The position numbers and the translations under genes were made by a program. 41,298 bases of DNA from an uncultured Butyricimonas sp. (GTDB lineage Bacteria > Bacteroidota > Bacteroidia > Bacteroidales > Marinifilaceae): assembly GCA_944321845.1 (NCBI GenBank), contig CALUMT010000032.1, forward strand, positions 1 through 41,298. Reading direction: 5' to 3'. The notes beneath the pieces are model-generated. The model did no database searches and was not told where the DNA came from. It saw only the letters and a program-made list of their open reading frames with translations. Shown here piece after piece: positions 1 to 7,828 of this stretch (its first letter is position 1; each line of letters starts with the position of its first letter).

Positions 1-185
1 ACAGCTATTGAGTTTGGATATTCGATGGGAACTCGATAAGAGAAATCAAATTCACGAGACTGTTTGCTATTTGTTTTCTACATAGTACATAACTCATTGA
101 ATATGAATATCTAATTAGAGTGGCGCAGGCTGCAATTATGCACACTGCAGAAAAATAAATCCCGTCATATCGACGGAACCTATAA
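1..185. other. Upstream flank, no gene recognised
   Basis: I see no credible coding region or RNA gene here. A short inverted repeat (CCGTC at 162-166, GACGG at 172-176) lies just before the terminator at 186-219. This may therefore be the 3' end of a transcript that begins to the left of the window. Confidence 0.4.
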
Positions 186-219
186 AGACTTCTCTATCTT
201 CGAGAAGTCTTTTTTTTTA
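186..219 (+). terminator. Intrinsic terminator of an upstream transcript
   Basis: A 9-bp perfect stem (AGACTTCTC 186-194, GAGAAGTCT 202-210) with a 7-nt loop is followed at once by a run of T. The T run is only on the plus-strand side, so it ends a rightward transcript entering from outside the window. Confidence 0.85.
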
Positions 220-269
220 TTTTCACATTATTCTCATTATATTTACGCGAGATAATAATTTTTATTGCC

Positions 270-1565
270 ATGAGAATCACATTTTTATTCATTGCCCTAT
301 TCTTCATGAATGGGATATTATCAGCACAAGAAAAATACACGCCAACCCAAGAAAACCTGGAGAACCGGGAATGGTTCCGGGATGCTAAATTCGGGTTATT
401 TATCCATTGGGGCATCTACAGCATGCTGGGTGACGGAGAATGGGTATTAACAAACAAAAGCCTGAACGAAAAGGAATATCAACAATTGGCCGCGGGATTC
501 TATCCATCCCGTTTCAATGCCCGGGAATGGGTTAGGTTAGCCAAAGAGGCCGGCATGAAATATATCTGTTTCACCTCCCGACATCACGATGGATTCTCGA
601 TGTTCAACACCGAAGCCTCGGACTACAACGTGGTCGATGCAACCCCGTTCAAACGGGATGTCGTGAAGGAATTGTCAGAAGCCTGCCGGGAAGAAGGACT
701 AAAGCTATTCCTCTATTATTCGCACATAGACTGGCACAGGCCGGACTACTATCCCTGGGGACGAACCGGAAGGCAAACAGGCCGGGAGCCCGCCGGTACA
801 TGGGAAGATTACCTTCAATTCATGGACACACAACTGACGGAGTTATTGACGAACTACGGTCCCATCGGGGGTATCTGGTTCGACGGCTGGTGGGACAAAC
901 CGGATGCCGACTGGCAACTCGAACGACAATATTCGCTAATACACCGTCTTCAACCTGGATGCCTCATCGGCAACAATCACCACAAGACCCCATTTGAGGG
1001 CGAGGATTTTCAAATGTTCGAGCGTGACCTACCGGGACAAAACACGGCCGGTTATTCCGCCGATGCAGAAGTAAGTGCTCTTCCCTTGGAATCCTGCGAA
1101 ACGACCAATCAAACATGGGGATACAGCATCACGGACCGGAATTACAAACCCGTGAAACAATTGATTCAAACCCTCGTGAAAGCCGCGGGAAATAATGCCA
1201 ACCTGCTTTTGAACGTGGGACCAAGACCCAGTGGCGATTTCCCGGAATTAGCCGTGAACACATTACAAGAAATCGGCAAATGGACCGCCCTTTACGGGGA
1301 AACGATATACGGCACCCGGGCCGGGGAAATAGCTCCTCAACCCTGGGGTGTGACCACTCGCCGTAACGACACGACATTCGTGCATATCCTCGAACTGCAG
1401 GCATCTGAATTATTCTTGCCGATACAGGGTAAACGGGTAAAACAAATTGTCTCCTTCAAGGATAACACGCCCGTTCGCTATAAACGGACGAAAGAAGGCA
1501 TCACGCTTTACCTCGACACCCCACTGACAGACATCGACCACGTGATAAAAATCACCTGGAGATAA
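270..1565 (+). CDS. Alpha-L-fucosidase, glycoside hydrolase family 29, secreted
   Basis: A retaining exo-fucosidase predicted to release terminal L-fucose from glycans in the periplasm or outside the cell. Residues 1-20 form a signal peptide ending near LSAQ. The GH29 core begins with AKFGLFIHWG (39-48), followed by CFTSRHHDGFSMF (100-112), the conserved His-His pair of the active site. GIWFDG (201-206) carries the expected nucleophile Asp205. The length of 431 aa suits a catalytic domain plus a short C-terminal beta domain without a carbohydrate-binding module. The ATG at 270 puts the signal peptide at the N-terminus. The gene stands alone, with no other carbohydrate genes next to it, so its target glycan cannot be told from context. 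The acid/base residue varies in this family and I did not assign it. Confidence 0.93.
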   Translation: MRITFLFIALFFMNGILSAQEKYTPTQENLENREWFRDAKFGLFIHWGIYSMLGDGEWVLTNKSLNEKEYQQLAAGFYPSRFNAREWVRLAKEAGMKYICFTSRHHDGFSMFNTEASDYNVVDATPFKRDVVKELSEACREEGLKLFLYYSHIDWHRPDYYPWGRTGRQTGREPAGTWEDYLQFMDTQLTELLTNYGPIGGIWFDGWWDKPDADWQLERQYSLIHRLQPGCLIGNNHHKTPFEGEDFQMFERDLPGQNTAGYSADAEVSALPLESCETTNQTWGYSITDRNYKPVKQLIQTLVKAAGNNANLLLNVGPRPSGDFPELAVNTLQEIGKWTALYGETIYGTRAGEIAPQPWGVTTRRNDTTFVHILELQASELFLPIQGKRVKQIVSFKDNTPVRYKRTKEGITLYLDTPLTDIDHVIKITWR

Positions 1566-1589
1566 CACCAAGGAGAAACAAACCGGAAT

Positions 1590-1619
1590 TTTGACGTATA
1601 TATTTTTTTCGTAATTTAG
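1590..1619 (+). promoter_or_regulatory. Promoter of clpP-clpX
   Basis: A TTTG at 1590-1593 is 18 bp from TAATTTAG (1612-1619), which matches the Bacteroidetes -33 TTTG / -7 TAnnTTTG consensus with one mismatch. It is followed by GCGGCGCAAA and lies 30 bp before the clpP ATG. Confidence 0.65.
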
Positions 1620-1649
1620 CGGCGCAAATTTTAACAAGACACACGAATT

Positions 1650-2324
1650 ATGTTTCCACAAGACGAATTTAAGAAATATGCCGTGAAGCATAAAGGGATT
1701 AGCAGTCTCAACCTGGAACGCTACCAATCAATCACGTCGAGCTATATATCACCCACGATTATCGAGGAAAGACAATTAAACGTGGCCACGATGGACGTGT
1801 TCTCCCGCCTGATGATGGACAGAATCATATTCCTGGGAGTTCCCATCGATGAAACGGTTGCCAACATCGTCATGGCCCAGTTGCTGTTCCTCGAATCTGC
1901 CGACCCGACCAAGGACGTACAGATTTATCTCAACACCCCGGGAGGCTCCGTGTATGACGGATTGGGAATATATGACACGATGCAATACATCCAATGCGAC
2001 GTGGCCACCATCTGTACCGGTATGGCCGCATCCATGGGAGCCGTACTGATCACCGCCGGGACAAAAGGGAAACGCTCCGCGCTTAAGCACTCGCGGATCA
2101 TGATCCACCAACCGATGGGTGGCGCCCAAGGTCAGGCTTCCGATATCGAGATCACGGCACGGGAAATCCTGAAACTGAAAAAGGAACTATACCAGATCAT
2201 CGCCGACCACTCCGGCAACCCCATCAAGAAAGTGGAAAAGGACGCCGACCGCGATTACTGGATGACGGCCGAGGAGGCTAAGGCATACGGGATGATTGAC
2301 ACCGTTTTAACAAGAGAAAAATAA
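1650..2324 (+). CDS. clpP: ATP-dependent Clp protease proteolytic subunit ClpP
   Basis: The serine protease subunit of the cytoplasmic Clp complex, which forms a barrel of two heptamers fed by ClpX. The catalytic triad is visible: Ser128 in GMAASMGAV, His153 in MIHQPMGG, and Asp202 in ADRDYW, 49 residues after the His as in E. coli ClpP. The length of 224 aa is slightly above the usual 195-210 because of a longer N-terminal part, which is probably removed during maturation. A promoter lies at 1590-1619, and clpX starts one base after the stop codon, so the two are surely co-transcribed. Nothing about the gene looks damaged. Confidence 0.98.
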   Translation: MFPQDEFKKYAVKHKGISSLNLERYQSITSSYISPTIIEERQLNVATMDVFSRLMMDRIIFLGVPIDETVANIVMAQLLFLESADPTKDVQIYLNTPGGSVYDGLGIYDTMQYIQCDVATICTGMAASMGAVLITAGTKGKRSALKHSRIMIHQPMGGAQGQASDIEITAREILKLKKELYQIIADHSGNPIKKVEKDADRDYWMTAEEAKAYGMIDTVLTREK

Positions 2325-2325
2325 C

Positions 2326-3543
2326 ATGGAAGATAAATGTTCTTTTTGCGGAAGGCCTCGTAGCGAAGTGGATTTATTAATCGCCGGGCTGGACGGCTTC
2401 ATCTGCGACATGTGCGCGGAACAAGCCTACGACATCGTGAAAGAGGAGATGAAATCTCCCTCTCGCCCCTTGGAATTCAACGCGGGAGACATCCGAAAAC
2501 CCATTGAGATCAAGGAATTCCTCGACCAGTATGTAATCGGGCAGGACGAAGCCAAGAAACACCTGGCTGTAGCCGTTTACAATCACTACAAGCGGCTGAT
2601 GCAGAAACAGGAATCCGATGACGTGGAAATCGAGAAATCCAACATCATCATGGTCGGACGCACCGGAACGGGGAAAACCCTGCTTGCCCGCACGATAGCA
2701 AAGATGCTGCACGTGCCCTTCACCATCGTGGATGCCACCGTACTGACGGAAGCCGGTTACGTGGGCGAGGACATCGAGTCCATCCTCACCCGCCTGCTGC
2801 AAGCCGCCGACTACGACGTGGAAGCCGCCGAAAAAGGTATCGTGTTCATCGACGAGATCGACAAGATTGCCCGCAAGGGAGACAACCCTTCCATCACCCG
2901 AGACGTGAGCGGCGAAGGCGTACAACAGGGATTGCTAAAGCTCCTGGAGGGTTCCATCGTCAATGTCCCGCCACAGGGAGGGCGTAAACATCCCGAACAA
3001 AAGCTCATTCCCGTGAACACGAAGAACATTCTTTTCATCTGCGGGGGAGCATTCGACGGCATCGAGAAGAAAATCGCCCAACGCATGAACACCCAGGTTG
3101 TGGGATTCACCGCCAGCAAGGAAACAGCCCGGCTCGACCGCGACAACATGTTGCAGTACATAGCCCCGCAGGACCTGAAATCTTTCGGGCTCATACCCGA
3201 AATTATCGGTCGTCTCCCGGTACTCACCTACCTCGAACCTCTTGACCGGCAAGCCTTACGTAACATATTGACCGAACCCAAGAATGCCATCATCCGGCAA
3301 TACATCAAGTTGTTCGAACTGGACCACATCAAGCTCACCTTCGACGAGGACGTTTTCGAGTACATCGTCGACAAGGCCATCGAGTTCAAGTTGGGAGCCC
3401 GGGGATTGCGTTCCATCTGCGAGGCCATCATGACCGACCTCATGTTCGAGCTTCCCTCGCAGGACATAAAGGAAATCAATATCACGAAAGAGTATGCCGA
3501 AAGCAAGCTAAGCAAACTTTCCGCCCAAAAACTACGGGCATAG
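2326..3543 (+). CDS. clpX: ATP-dependent Clp protease ATP-binding subunit ClpX
   Basis: The AAA+ unfoldase that feeds substrates, including tmRNA-tagged proteins, to ClpP. The N-terminal zinc-binding domain has four Cys (CSFC near residue 5, CDMC near 27). The Walker A loop is at 111-118, the GYVG pore loop at 144-147, Walker B FIDEID at 174-179, the ClpP-docking loop as VGF at 259-261, and the sensor-2 Arg359 in GARGLR. The length of 405 aa is typical. One oddity is Walker A, which reads GRTGTGKT where ClpX proteins normally have Pro at the second position; codon 112 is CGC at 2659-2661, one base from CCC. The essential Gly, Lys and Thr are present, so it may still be active. The gene follows clpP by one base. 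Confidence 0.98.
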   Translation: MEDKCSFCGRPRSEVDLLIAGLDGFICDMCAEQAYDIVKEEMKSPSRPLEFNAGDIRKPIEIKEFLDQYVIGQDEAKKHLAVAVYNHYKRLMQKQESDDVEIEKSNIIMVGRTGTGKTLLARTIAKMLHVPFTIVDATVLTEAGYVGEDIESILTRLLQAADYDVEAAEKGIVFIDEIDKIARKGDNPSITRDVSGEGVQQGLLKLLEGSIVNVPPQGGRKHPEQKLIPVNTKNILFICGGAFDGIEKKIAQRMNTQVVGFTASKETARLDRDNMLQYIAPQDLKSFGLIPEIIGRLPVLTYLEPLDRQALRNILTEPKNAIIRQYIKLFELDHIKLTFDEDVFEYIVDKAIEFKLGARGLRSICEAIMTDLMFELPSQDIKEINITKEYAESKLSKLSAQKLRA

Positions 3544-3596
3544 GGCGCAAAATATACAAGTATACAGGCTAACATGAGCCCATGAAACGCTTCATT

Positions 3597-3636
3597 AAAA
3601 AGGGCCGATATTCCAGAAGGGATATCGGCCTATTTA
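3597..3636. terminator. Bidirectional terminator between clpX and tcdA
   Basis: A 12-bp stem with one G-U pair (3603-3614 with 3619-3630) closes on an AGAA loop. The left flank AAAAA (3597-3601) gives a T run to the leftward tcdA transcript. The right flank TATTT is a weaker T-rich tail for clpX. It lies between two convergent genes. Confidence 0.85.
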
Positions 3637-3655
3637 CTATGTAATTCGCTACAGC

Positions 3656-4390
3656 TTATTCCGCCGGTTCCGGTTCCCGTTCCCCGGCCAGATCCCGAAT
3701 TACCACCGAGGCGCAATAACAACCGAACAGGGGCGGCATATAAGAAATAGTCCCCACGTTCGATTTCTTGTTCTCGCTCTCGCTCAACACCACCGCCTCG
3801 GGATCCACCTCCTCGGGCGAAAAAACCACCTTCACCCCCTTGTAAACCCCCAACTTGTGCAGCCGTTTCCGCAACATCCGGGCCAGCGTGCAATTATACG
3901 ATTTCGAAATATCCGCTATCCGGATCTGCATCGGATCCATCTTTCCCCCCGCACCCATGGAGCTCACCACCTTGAGCCCCTTCTGCAGGCAATGGTAAAT
4001 CAGGAAAATCTTCGGGGCCAGCGTATCAATGGCATCCACCACGTAATCATACCGGGCCATCTCCAACACCTCCACCATCCGGTCATCCCGGATAAAATCA
4101 TTAATCACATGCAGGCGAATATCCGGGTTGATTTCCCGGAAACGGGCGGCCATCACCTCCGCCTTCGGCAAACCTATATTACTGTCAATCGCCGGCAACT
4201 GCCTGTTCTTGTTCGTGACCTCCACCCGGTCCCCGTCAATGATGGTCATCTCCCCTATTCCCGCCCGGCACAGCTGTTCCGCGGCATAAGCCCCCACACC
4301 TCCCAATCCGGCCACCAGCACGTGGGCCCGCAGCAGGCGTTCCAGGCGTTCCTTTCCCAACAACAATTCCGTTCTACTTAACCATTCCAT
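3656..4390 (-). CDS. tcdA: tRNA threonylcarbamoyladenosine dehydratase TcdA
   Basis: An E1-like enzyme (ThiF/MoeB/HesA fold) that cyclises t6A to ct6A at position 37 of ANN-decoding tRNAs. The nucleotide-binding loop GLGGVG is at 28-33, followed by the acidic IIDGD at 50-54 and NKNRQ (60-64), which contributes the adenylation Asn and Arg. The start MEWLSRTELLLG matches the N-terminus expected for the YgdL/CsdL group. The length of 244 aa is close to the E. coli protein. It begins inside the end of the TatD gene (17-bp overlap), so the two are translated from one mRNA. A threonylcarbamoyl-AMP synthase-like gene is also in the window (28285-28896), but far away and of the YciO type. Confidence 0.9.
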   Translation of the reverse strand: MEWLSRTELLLGKERLERLLRAHVLVAGLGGVGAYAAEQLCRAGIGEMTIIDGDRVEVTNKNRQLPAIDSNIGLPKAEVMAARFREINPDIRLHVINDFIRDDRMVEVLEMARYDYVVDAIDTLAPKIFLIYHCLQKGLKVVSSMGAGGKMDPMQIRIADISKSYNCTLARMLRKRLHKLGVYKGVKVVFSPEEVDPEAVVLSESENKKSNVGTISYMPPLFGCYCASVVIRDLAGEREPEPAE

Positions 4391-5057
4391 GAAATACTGT
4401 ATTAAAATTCATCCACAACCGTTTCTTCAATTCCTCCATTTCCCATCCCAACCGACAGGCAGCCCCCGCGTACACCTCCTCAATCCCCGTCTCCCGGTCG
4501 TCCGTCTCCAGGAAAAGCCGCTCCAGGGGAATATCTCCCAATCGGCGAGACACGTTCGAATCCGGGGTCAGCAAGACCGCCCCCGCCGAGATGTAAAAAC
4601 CATGCTCCAGCAACTGGGCCAGAATCCTCTCGTTATTGTTATACCCGTGAATCACCCAGGGCATCCGAAATTCCCCGGCCTTCCGCGTGGCGATAATCTC
4701 CGGGTAAGCCCTCACGCCATGAATCACCACCGGCTTACCGGCCTCCTCGGCACACTCCGCCTGTCGCCAGAACAACCGCTCCTGCTCCCTCAGGTCCCTC
4801 GCGAAACGGCGGTCCAACCCACATTCCCCCACGGCGACAACCCGCTCCCGTTCCACCAGCACCCGAAAGCCAGACCAATCAACCTCCCCCTCCCTCATTC
4901 CCTCCATGGGATGGATTCCCACGGAGAAAAAATCCATCTCCCCGACCTCACCAACCGGCACATTCCTCCCGACGTCCCACACGTTTATCCCCTCACCCGG
5001 GGTGTGCGTGTGAACATTTACAAAAGGAAACATACCGTTCGAGAAAAAAGAAGTCAT
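4374..5057 (-). CDS. TatD family metal-dependent hydrolase
   Basis: A TIM-barrel metallohydrolase of the TatD family, whose members are metal-dependent DNases or act on D-aminoacyl bonds; the substrate here is unknown. Metal ligands visible are HTH (16-18), the Glu in GECGLD (77-82), His113 in VVIHG, His137 in WVIHGY and the Asp in LETDD (183-187). The length of 227 aa is short for TatD (usually 250-265), in line with the compact form common in Bacteroidetes. The ATG at 5055-5057 is used here; a later ATG at 5031-5033 would still keep HTH. The start lies only 18 nt past the end of tmRNA, and the 3' end overlaps tcdA by 17 bp. Confidence 0.88.
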   Translation of the reverse strand: MTSFFSNGMFPFVNVHTHTPGEGINVWDVGRNVPVGEVGEMDFFSVGIHPMEGMREGEVDWSGFRVLVERERVVAVGECGLDRRFARDLREQERLFWRQAECAEEAGKPVVIHGVRAYPEIIATRKAGEFRMPWVIHGYNNNERILAQLLEHGFYISAGAVLLTPDSNVSRRLGDIPLERLFLETDDRETGIEEVYAGAACRLGWEMEELKKRLWMNFNTVFHGMVK

Positions 5058-5075
5058 GCGACACCATAAAAAAAG

Positions 5076-5475
5076 TGGAGCAGCAGGGAATCGAACCCTG
5101 GTCCAAACACGGAATCAATATGCTTTCTACATGCGTAGCTTTTTGTTGGTTTTCGAGCGTCGCACGGAAAAAAGCACCCAAACGACACCTTAGCTTCTAA
5201 AATTTCGCCAACGCCTCGAAGCGTGACACTGGCTAACCTCGTGTTACCTGCACCCCGGATGCCGGGTGGTACAAGGTGGGACCTCCGGCGGGATGTCTTG
5301 TCTCCACTATCCTTGAGCGGAGATTAAGCCTCAATCTACTGTACTTCGATTAGGCAGCAAGAGCGTAATTTCTTTCGCCAATTAAAATTTTGCGTCCGGG
5401 ATTAACGGGCCGGCTTCACTACGCCCGACATGCTTACATACCTATTCATCATGCTGTCAAATCCACGTCTGCCCC
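5076..5475 (-). ncRNA. ssrA: Transfer-messenger RNA (tmRNA)
   Basis: tmRNA rescues ribosomes stalled on broken mRNAs and adds a degradation tag. The 5' end GGGGCAG (5475-5469) pairs with the 3' CTGCTCC (5083-5077) to form a 7-bp acceptor stem with one G-U pair. The T-arm GGGTTCGATTCCC is near 5085-5100, and the 5' D-like region reads GGATTTGACAGCATGATG, typical of Bacteroidetes tmRNA. The mature RNA is about 400 nt including discriminator A at 5076; CCA is not encoded (the next bases are CTTTTTTT). The tag ORF lies inside at 5350-5379. The T run after the acceptor arm (about 5068-5074) may act as terminator. The 5' end would be made by RNase P. Confidence 0.96.
5350..5379 (-). other. tmRNA proteolysis-tag reading frame
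   Basis: Inside ssrA the frame GGC GAA AGA AAT TAC GCT CTT GCT GCC TAA encodes GERNYALAA and a stop. This matches the pattern of other Bacteroidales tags (GExNYALAA). The full added peptide would start with the Ala carried by tmRNA. The C-terminal ALAA is the signal read by ClpX, whose gene is at 2326-3543. Confidence 0.92.
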
Positions 5476-5489
5476 ATAGATACGTGTCG

Positions 5490-5497
5490 CGAAGATA
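5490..5497 (-). promoter_or_regulatory. Candidate -7 element for ssrA
   Basis: On the minus strand this reads TATCTTCG, one mismatch from TAnnTTTG, followed by CGACACG. It is 15 bp upstream of the mature 5' end, leaving a short precursor for RNase P. No clear TTTG -33 box is seen, only a T-rich stretch. Confidence 0.5.
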
Positions 5498-5534
5498 AGC
5501 AAAAAATCCAAAACCGGAAAAAATACCGCCGGAA

Positions 5535-6089
5535 TTAAGCGCAAAGATGCTCCACCAGGATCTTCCCCCCGATGGCAATAAGAATTATCCCTCCCACCAG
5601 TTCCACGTTCACCCCCTTGATTTTACCGAAACGGTAACCACCCCACACACCGGCCAGCGAAAGCCCGAAAGCCACCAACCCGATTACCAGCGCCGGCAAC
5701 CCGATACCCGTCTTCAGGAAAGCCATACTCACCCCCACCGCCAACGCGTCGATACTCGTGGCCACCCCCAGCGTGCACAACGTCTTCAACGAGAACGAGG
5801 AAATCGTGTGATCCTCCTCCCCGAACGACTCGTAAATCATCTTTCCTCCCAGGAAGGCCAGCAACACGAAAGCAATCCAATGGTCATACGCCGTGATATA
5901 GGAACTGAACCCCACGCCCAACGCCCACCCGAGCAAGGTCATTCCCGCCTGGAAAATTCCCATCGTCAACGCCAACCGCAGCGACTGCCTCATGCTGAAA
6001 GGACGCATCACGATCCCACCGCTCACGCTCACGGCCAGACTATCCATCGCCAACCCCACGGCGACCAGTAAAATAGACCATATTCCCAT
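5535..6089 (-). CDS. mntP: Manganese efflux pump MntP
   Basis: A small integral membrane protein of the MntP (DUF204) family that exports Mn2+ from the cytoplasm. It is 184 aa with six hydrophobic segments in two three-helix halves. Each half carries a conserved acidic motif, AMDSLAVS near residue 15 and SIDALAVG near residue 112, the expected metal-site Asp residues. The ATG at 6087-6089 is chosen because it starts directly at the first membrane helix (MGIWSILLVAVG). The open frame reaches further upstream, but those codons do not resemble the family and run through the divergent promoter region. No yybP-ykoY manganese riboswitch is evident in the roughly 100-bp leader. Confidence 0.95.
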   Translation of the reverse strand: MGIWSILLVAVGLAMDSLAVSVSGGIVMRPFSMRQSLRLALTMGIFQAGMTLLGWALGVGFSSYITAYDHWIAFVLLAFLGGKMIYESFGEEDHTISSFSLKTLCTLGVATSIDALAVGVSMAFLKTGIGLPALVIGLVAFGLSLAGVWGGYRFGKIKGVNVELVGGIILIAIGGKILVEHLCA

Positions 6090-6148
6090 GCTCGAAAATT
6101 TTACGCGAATGTAAACACGCGGGCCGTAAAGAATCAAAAAAACTTCCC

Positions 6149-6156
6149 TACTTTCG
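6149..6156 (+). promoter_or_regulatory. Candidate -7 element for the GSCFA gene
   Basis: TACTTTCG matches TAnnTTTG with one mismatch and is followed by CG, as in other promoters of this window. It lies 33 bp before the ATG at 6190. No -33 TTTG is visible at the right spacing. Confidence 0.5.
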
Positions 6157-6189
6157 CGTAAACGACATTTATTTATAAACAATATAAAT

Positions 6190-7182
6190 ATGGAACTACA
6201 AACCACGGTACAAATCCCCGCCCCCGTCTTCAACATTTCCCATGCCACCCGCCTGCTGCTCCTCGGCTCCTGCTTCGCCGAGAACATCGGCGAGAAATTC
6301 CGCCGGTACAAATTCAACGCCGACGTCAACCCCTGCGGCATCATCTACAACCCCGCCTCCGTCGCCGGCACCCTGCGGCTCCTGCTCTCCGGCAAGCGAT
6401 TCACCCCCGATGACCTCCTTCCCGTCGGCGGCCAATGGGTCAGCCTCCAGCACCACGGTTCCTTCTCCTCCCCCGACCCGGACACCTGCCTCCACCACAT
6501 CAACACCCGCCTCGACGACGCCCGCCGGGAACTTCCCCGCCTCGACCTCCTCGTCATCACCTGGGGTACCGCCTGGGTCTACCGCCACATCGGCCGCAGC
6601 ATCATCGTCTCCAACTGCCACAAGATTCCCGCCCGGGAATTCGAGCGCTACCGTCTCTCCGTCGAGGACATCGTCACCGACTACACCCACCTTCTTCACG
6701 AACTCCTGCAGGCCAATCCCACCCTTCAGGTACTCTTCACCGTCAGCCCCATCCGTCACTGGAAGGACGGCGCCCACGGCAACCAGCTCAGCAAGGCCAC
6801 CCTTCTCCTCGCCATAGACGCCCTGCGCCAACGCTTCCCCAACGTCCACTACTTCCCCTCCTACGAGATCGTCCTCGACGAACTCCGCGACTACCGCTAC
6901 TACGCCGACGACATGCTCCACCTCACGCCCCTCGCCGTGAACTACATCTGGGAACGATTCTCGACCACCTACTTCACCCCCTCCACCATTGCCCTCACGC
7001 GACAGGTAGAACGGCTCAACAGGGGAATGGAACACCGCCCCTTCAATCCCCGTTCCGGGGAATACAGCGCATTCCTCCGCAGGCTGCTCTCCACGATAGA
7101 ACAACTCGTCGCCACGGAACCCGCCCTACGGCTGGAAAAAGAAAAAACTATTCTGTTGGAACGACTGGAAGAAGCCCGATAG
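6190..7182 (+). CDS. GSCFA domain-containing protein (SGNH-hydrolase-like)
   Basis: A 330-aa protein of the GSCFA family, named for the motif seen here at residues 26-30 (LLLGSCFAENIGEKF). The family is related to SGNH/GDSL esterases and the Cys takes the place of the usual nucleophile region; its substrate is unknown. Other blocks include VITWGTAWVY, LFTVSPIRHWKDG and DMLHLTPLAVNYIWERF, the last giving the expected C-terminal His. There is no signal peptide, so it is probably cytoplasmic. Its codons are extremely C-rich at third positions, which creates long open frames on every other strand. Its last 35 bp overlap the convergent SPOR gene. Confidence 0.9.
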   Translation: MELQTTVQIPAPVFNISHATRLLLLGSCFAENIGEKFRRYKFNADVNPCGIIYNPASVAGTLRLLLSGKRFTPDDLLPVGGQWVSLQHHGSFSSPDPDTCLHHINTRLDDARRELPRLDLLVITWGTAWVYRHIGRSIIVSNCHKIPAREFERYRLSVEDIVTDYTHLLHELLQANPTLQVLFTVSPIRHWKDGAHGNQLSKATLLLAIDALRQRFPNVHYFPSYEIVLDELRDYRYYADDMLHLTPLAVNYIWERFSTTYFTPSTIALTRQVERLNRGMEHRPFNPRSGEYSAFLRRLLSTIEQLVATEPALRLEKEKTILLERLEEAR

Positions 7183-7702
7183 AATCGGTCCTCACCGTGT
7201 CTGCCTGTACCTCCGGCATCAACTCCCGGACCGTGATCGAACACTTCACCGGGTAAGCCCGCGGGTACTTCTCCCGGATACGCACCAGTGCCGGCAACGA
7301 CTCGATGCGACTACGGAAATTCCCCACCCGAATCTTGAAGTCCGGGTCAAAATACTGCAGGTACACCCGGTACTCCGGGAACTCCTCCCGGAACCGCTCG
7401 CAAAACGCTTCCAGCGAATCCACGTTCGACATATAGGAACTCACCGACAGCAACTGTATACGGTAACCCGTGAACTCGTACCGCCGCTTGTAAACCGACT
7501 TCCGCAGCCGTACCAGTTCCTCCAGCCGGGGATCGGCATGAATCGTCACCCTTGCTCCCGTCAGGGAATCCGGTTCCAGCAACTTCTGCAGGAAATCCAC
7601 CTCCGGCACTACCGCCACCGAGTCCGCCACCCGCGTCGTGTCCGCCTGCGCCCATGAACGGCTGGCGGCCACCAGCAAAAGAAATATCAACAATAATCTC
7701 AT
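7148..7702 (-). CDS. SPOR domain-containing secreted protein
   Basis: A 184-aa envelope protein. Residues 1-18 (MRLLLIFLLLVAASRSWA) form a signal peptide. The C-terminal half (about 95-165) matches a SPOR domain: YRIQLLSVSSY, a helix rich in Glu and Arg, then KIRVGNFRSR. SPOR domains bind peptidoglycan lacking stem peptides, often at division sites, so a periplasmic cell-wall role is likely. The ATG at 7700-7702 is chosen because it gives the signal peptide; the open frame upstream runs over a consensus -7 box at 7737-7744. The 3' end overlaps the 3' end of the GSCFA gene by 35 bp, tail to tail. Confidence 0.88.
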   Translation of the reverse strand: MRLLLIFLLLVAASRSWAQADTTRVADSVAVVPEVDFLQKLLEPDSLTGARVTIHADPRLEELVRLRKSVYKRRYEFTGYRIQLLSVSSYMSNVDSLEAFCERFREEFPEYRVYLQYFDPDFKIRVGNFRSRIESLPALVRIREKYPRAYPVKCSITVRELMPEVQADTVRTDSIGLLPVVPTE

Positions 7703-7736
7703 CCGCGTTACATCTATAGTGTTCAAGTTCAATTGA

Positions 7737-7744
7737 CAAAGATA
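7737..7744 (-). promoter_or_regulatory. -7 element for the SPOR gene
   Basis: Reads TATCTTTG on the minus strand, an exact TAnnTTTG. It is 35 bp upstream of the chosen ATG and rules out the longer reading frame. The nearest TTTG upstream (7770-7773) is at a rather long 25-bp spacing. Confidence 0.6.
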
Positions 7745-7788
7745 ACACAAATTACCATTCACGCTATAGCAAAATGGATAAATAACAT

Positions 7789-7796
7789 TATTTTCG
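7789..7796 (+). promoter_or_regulatory. -7 element for the UPF0597 gene
   Basis: TATTTTCG followed by CGGGCAAATAAC, the extended form seen at several promoters here. It is 33 bp before the ATG at 7829. No matching -33 box was found. Confidence 0.55.
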
Positions 7797-7828
7797 CGGG
7801 CAAATAACAACAACTAAAAACAATTCAA

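Noticed and set aside
5512-5534. CCGG-flanked AT stretch after mntP as a terminator
   Set aside because: The two CCGG arms are only 4 bp and self-complementary, so no stable stem is formed.
6196-7104. A 302-codon minus-strand frame inside the GSCFA gene
   Set aside because: Gly/Val/Glu-rich shadow caused by C-ending codons; the plus-strand GSCFA protein has recognisable motifs.
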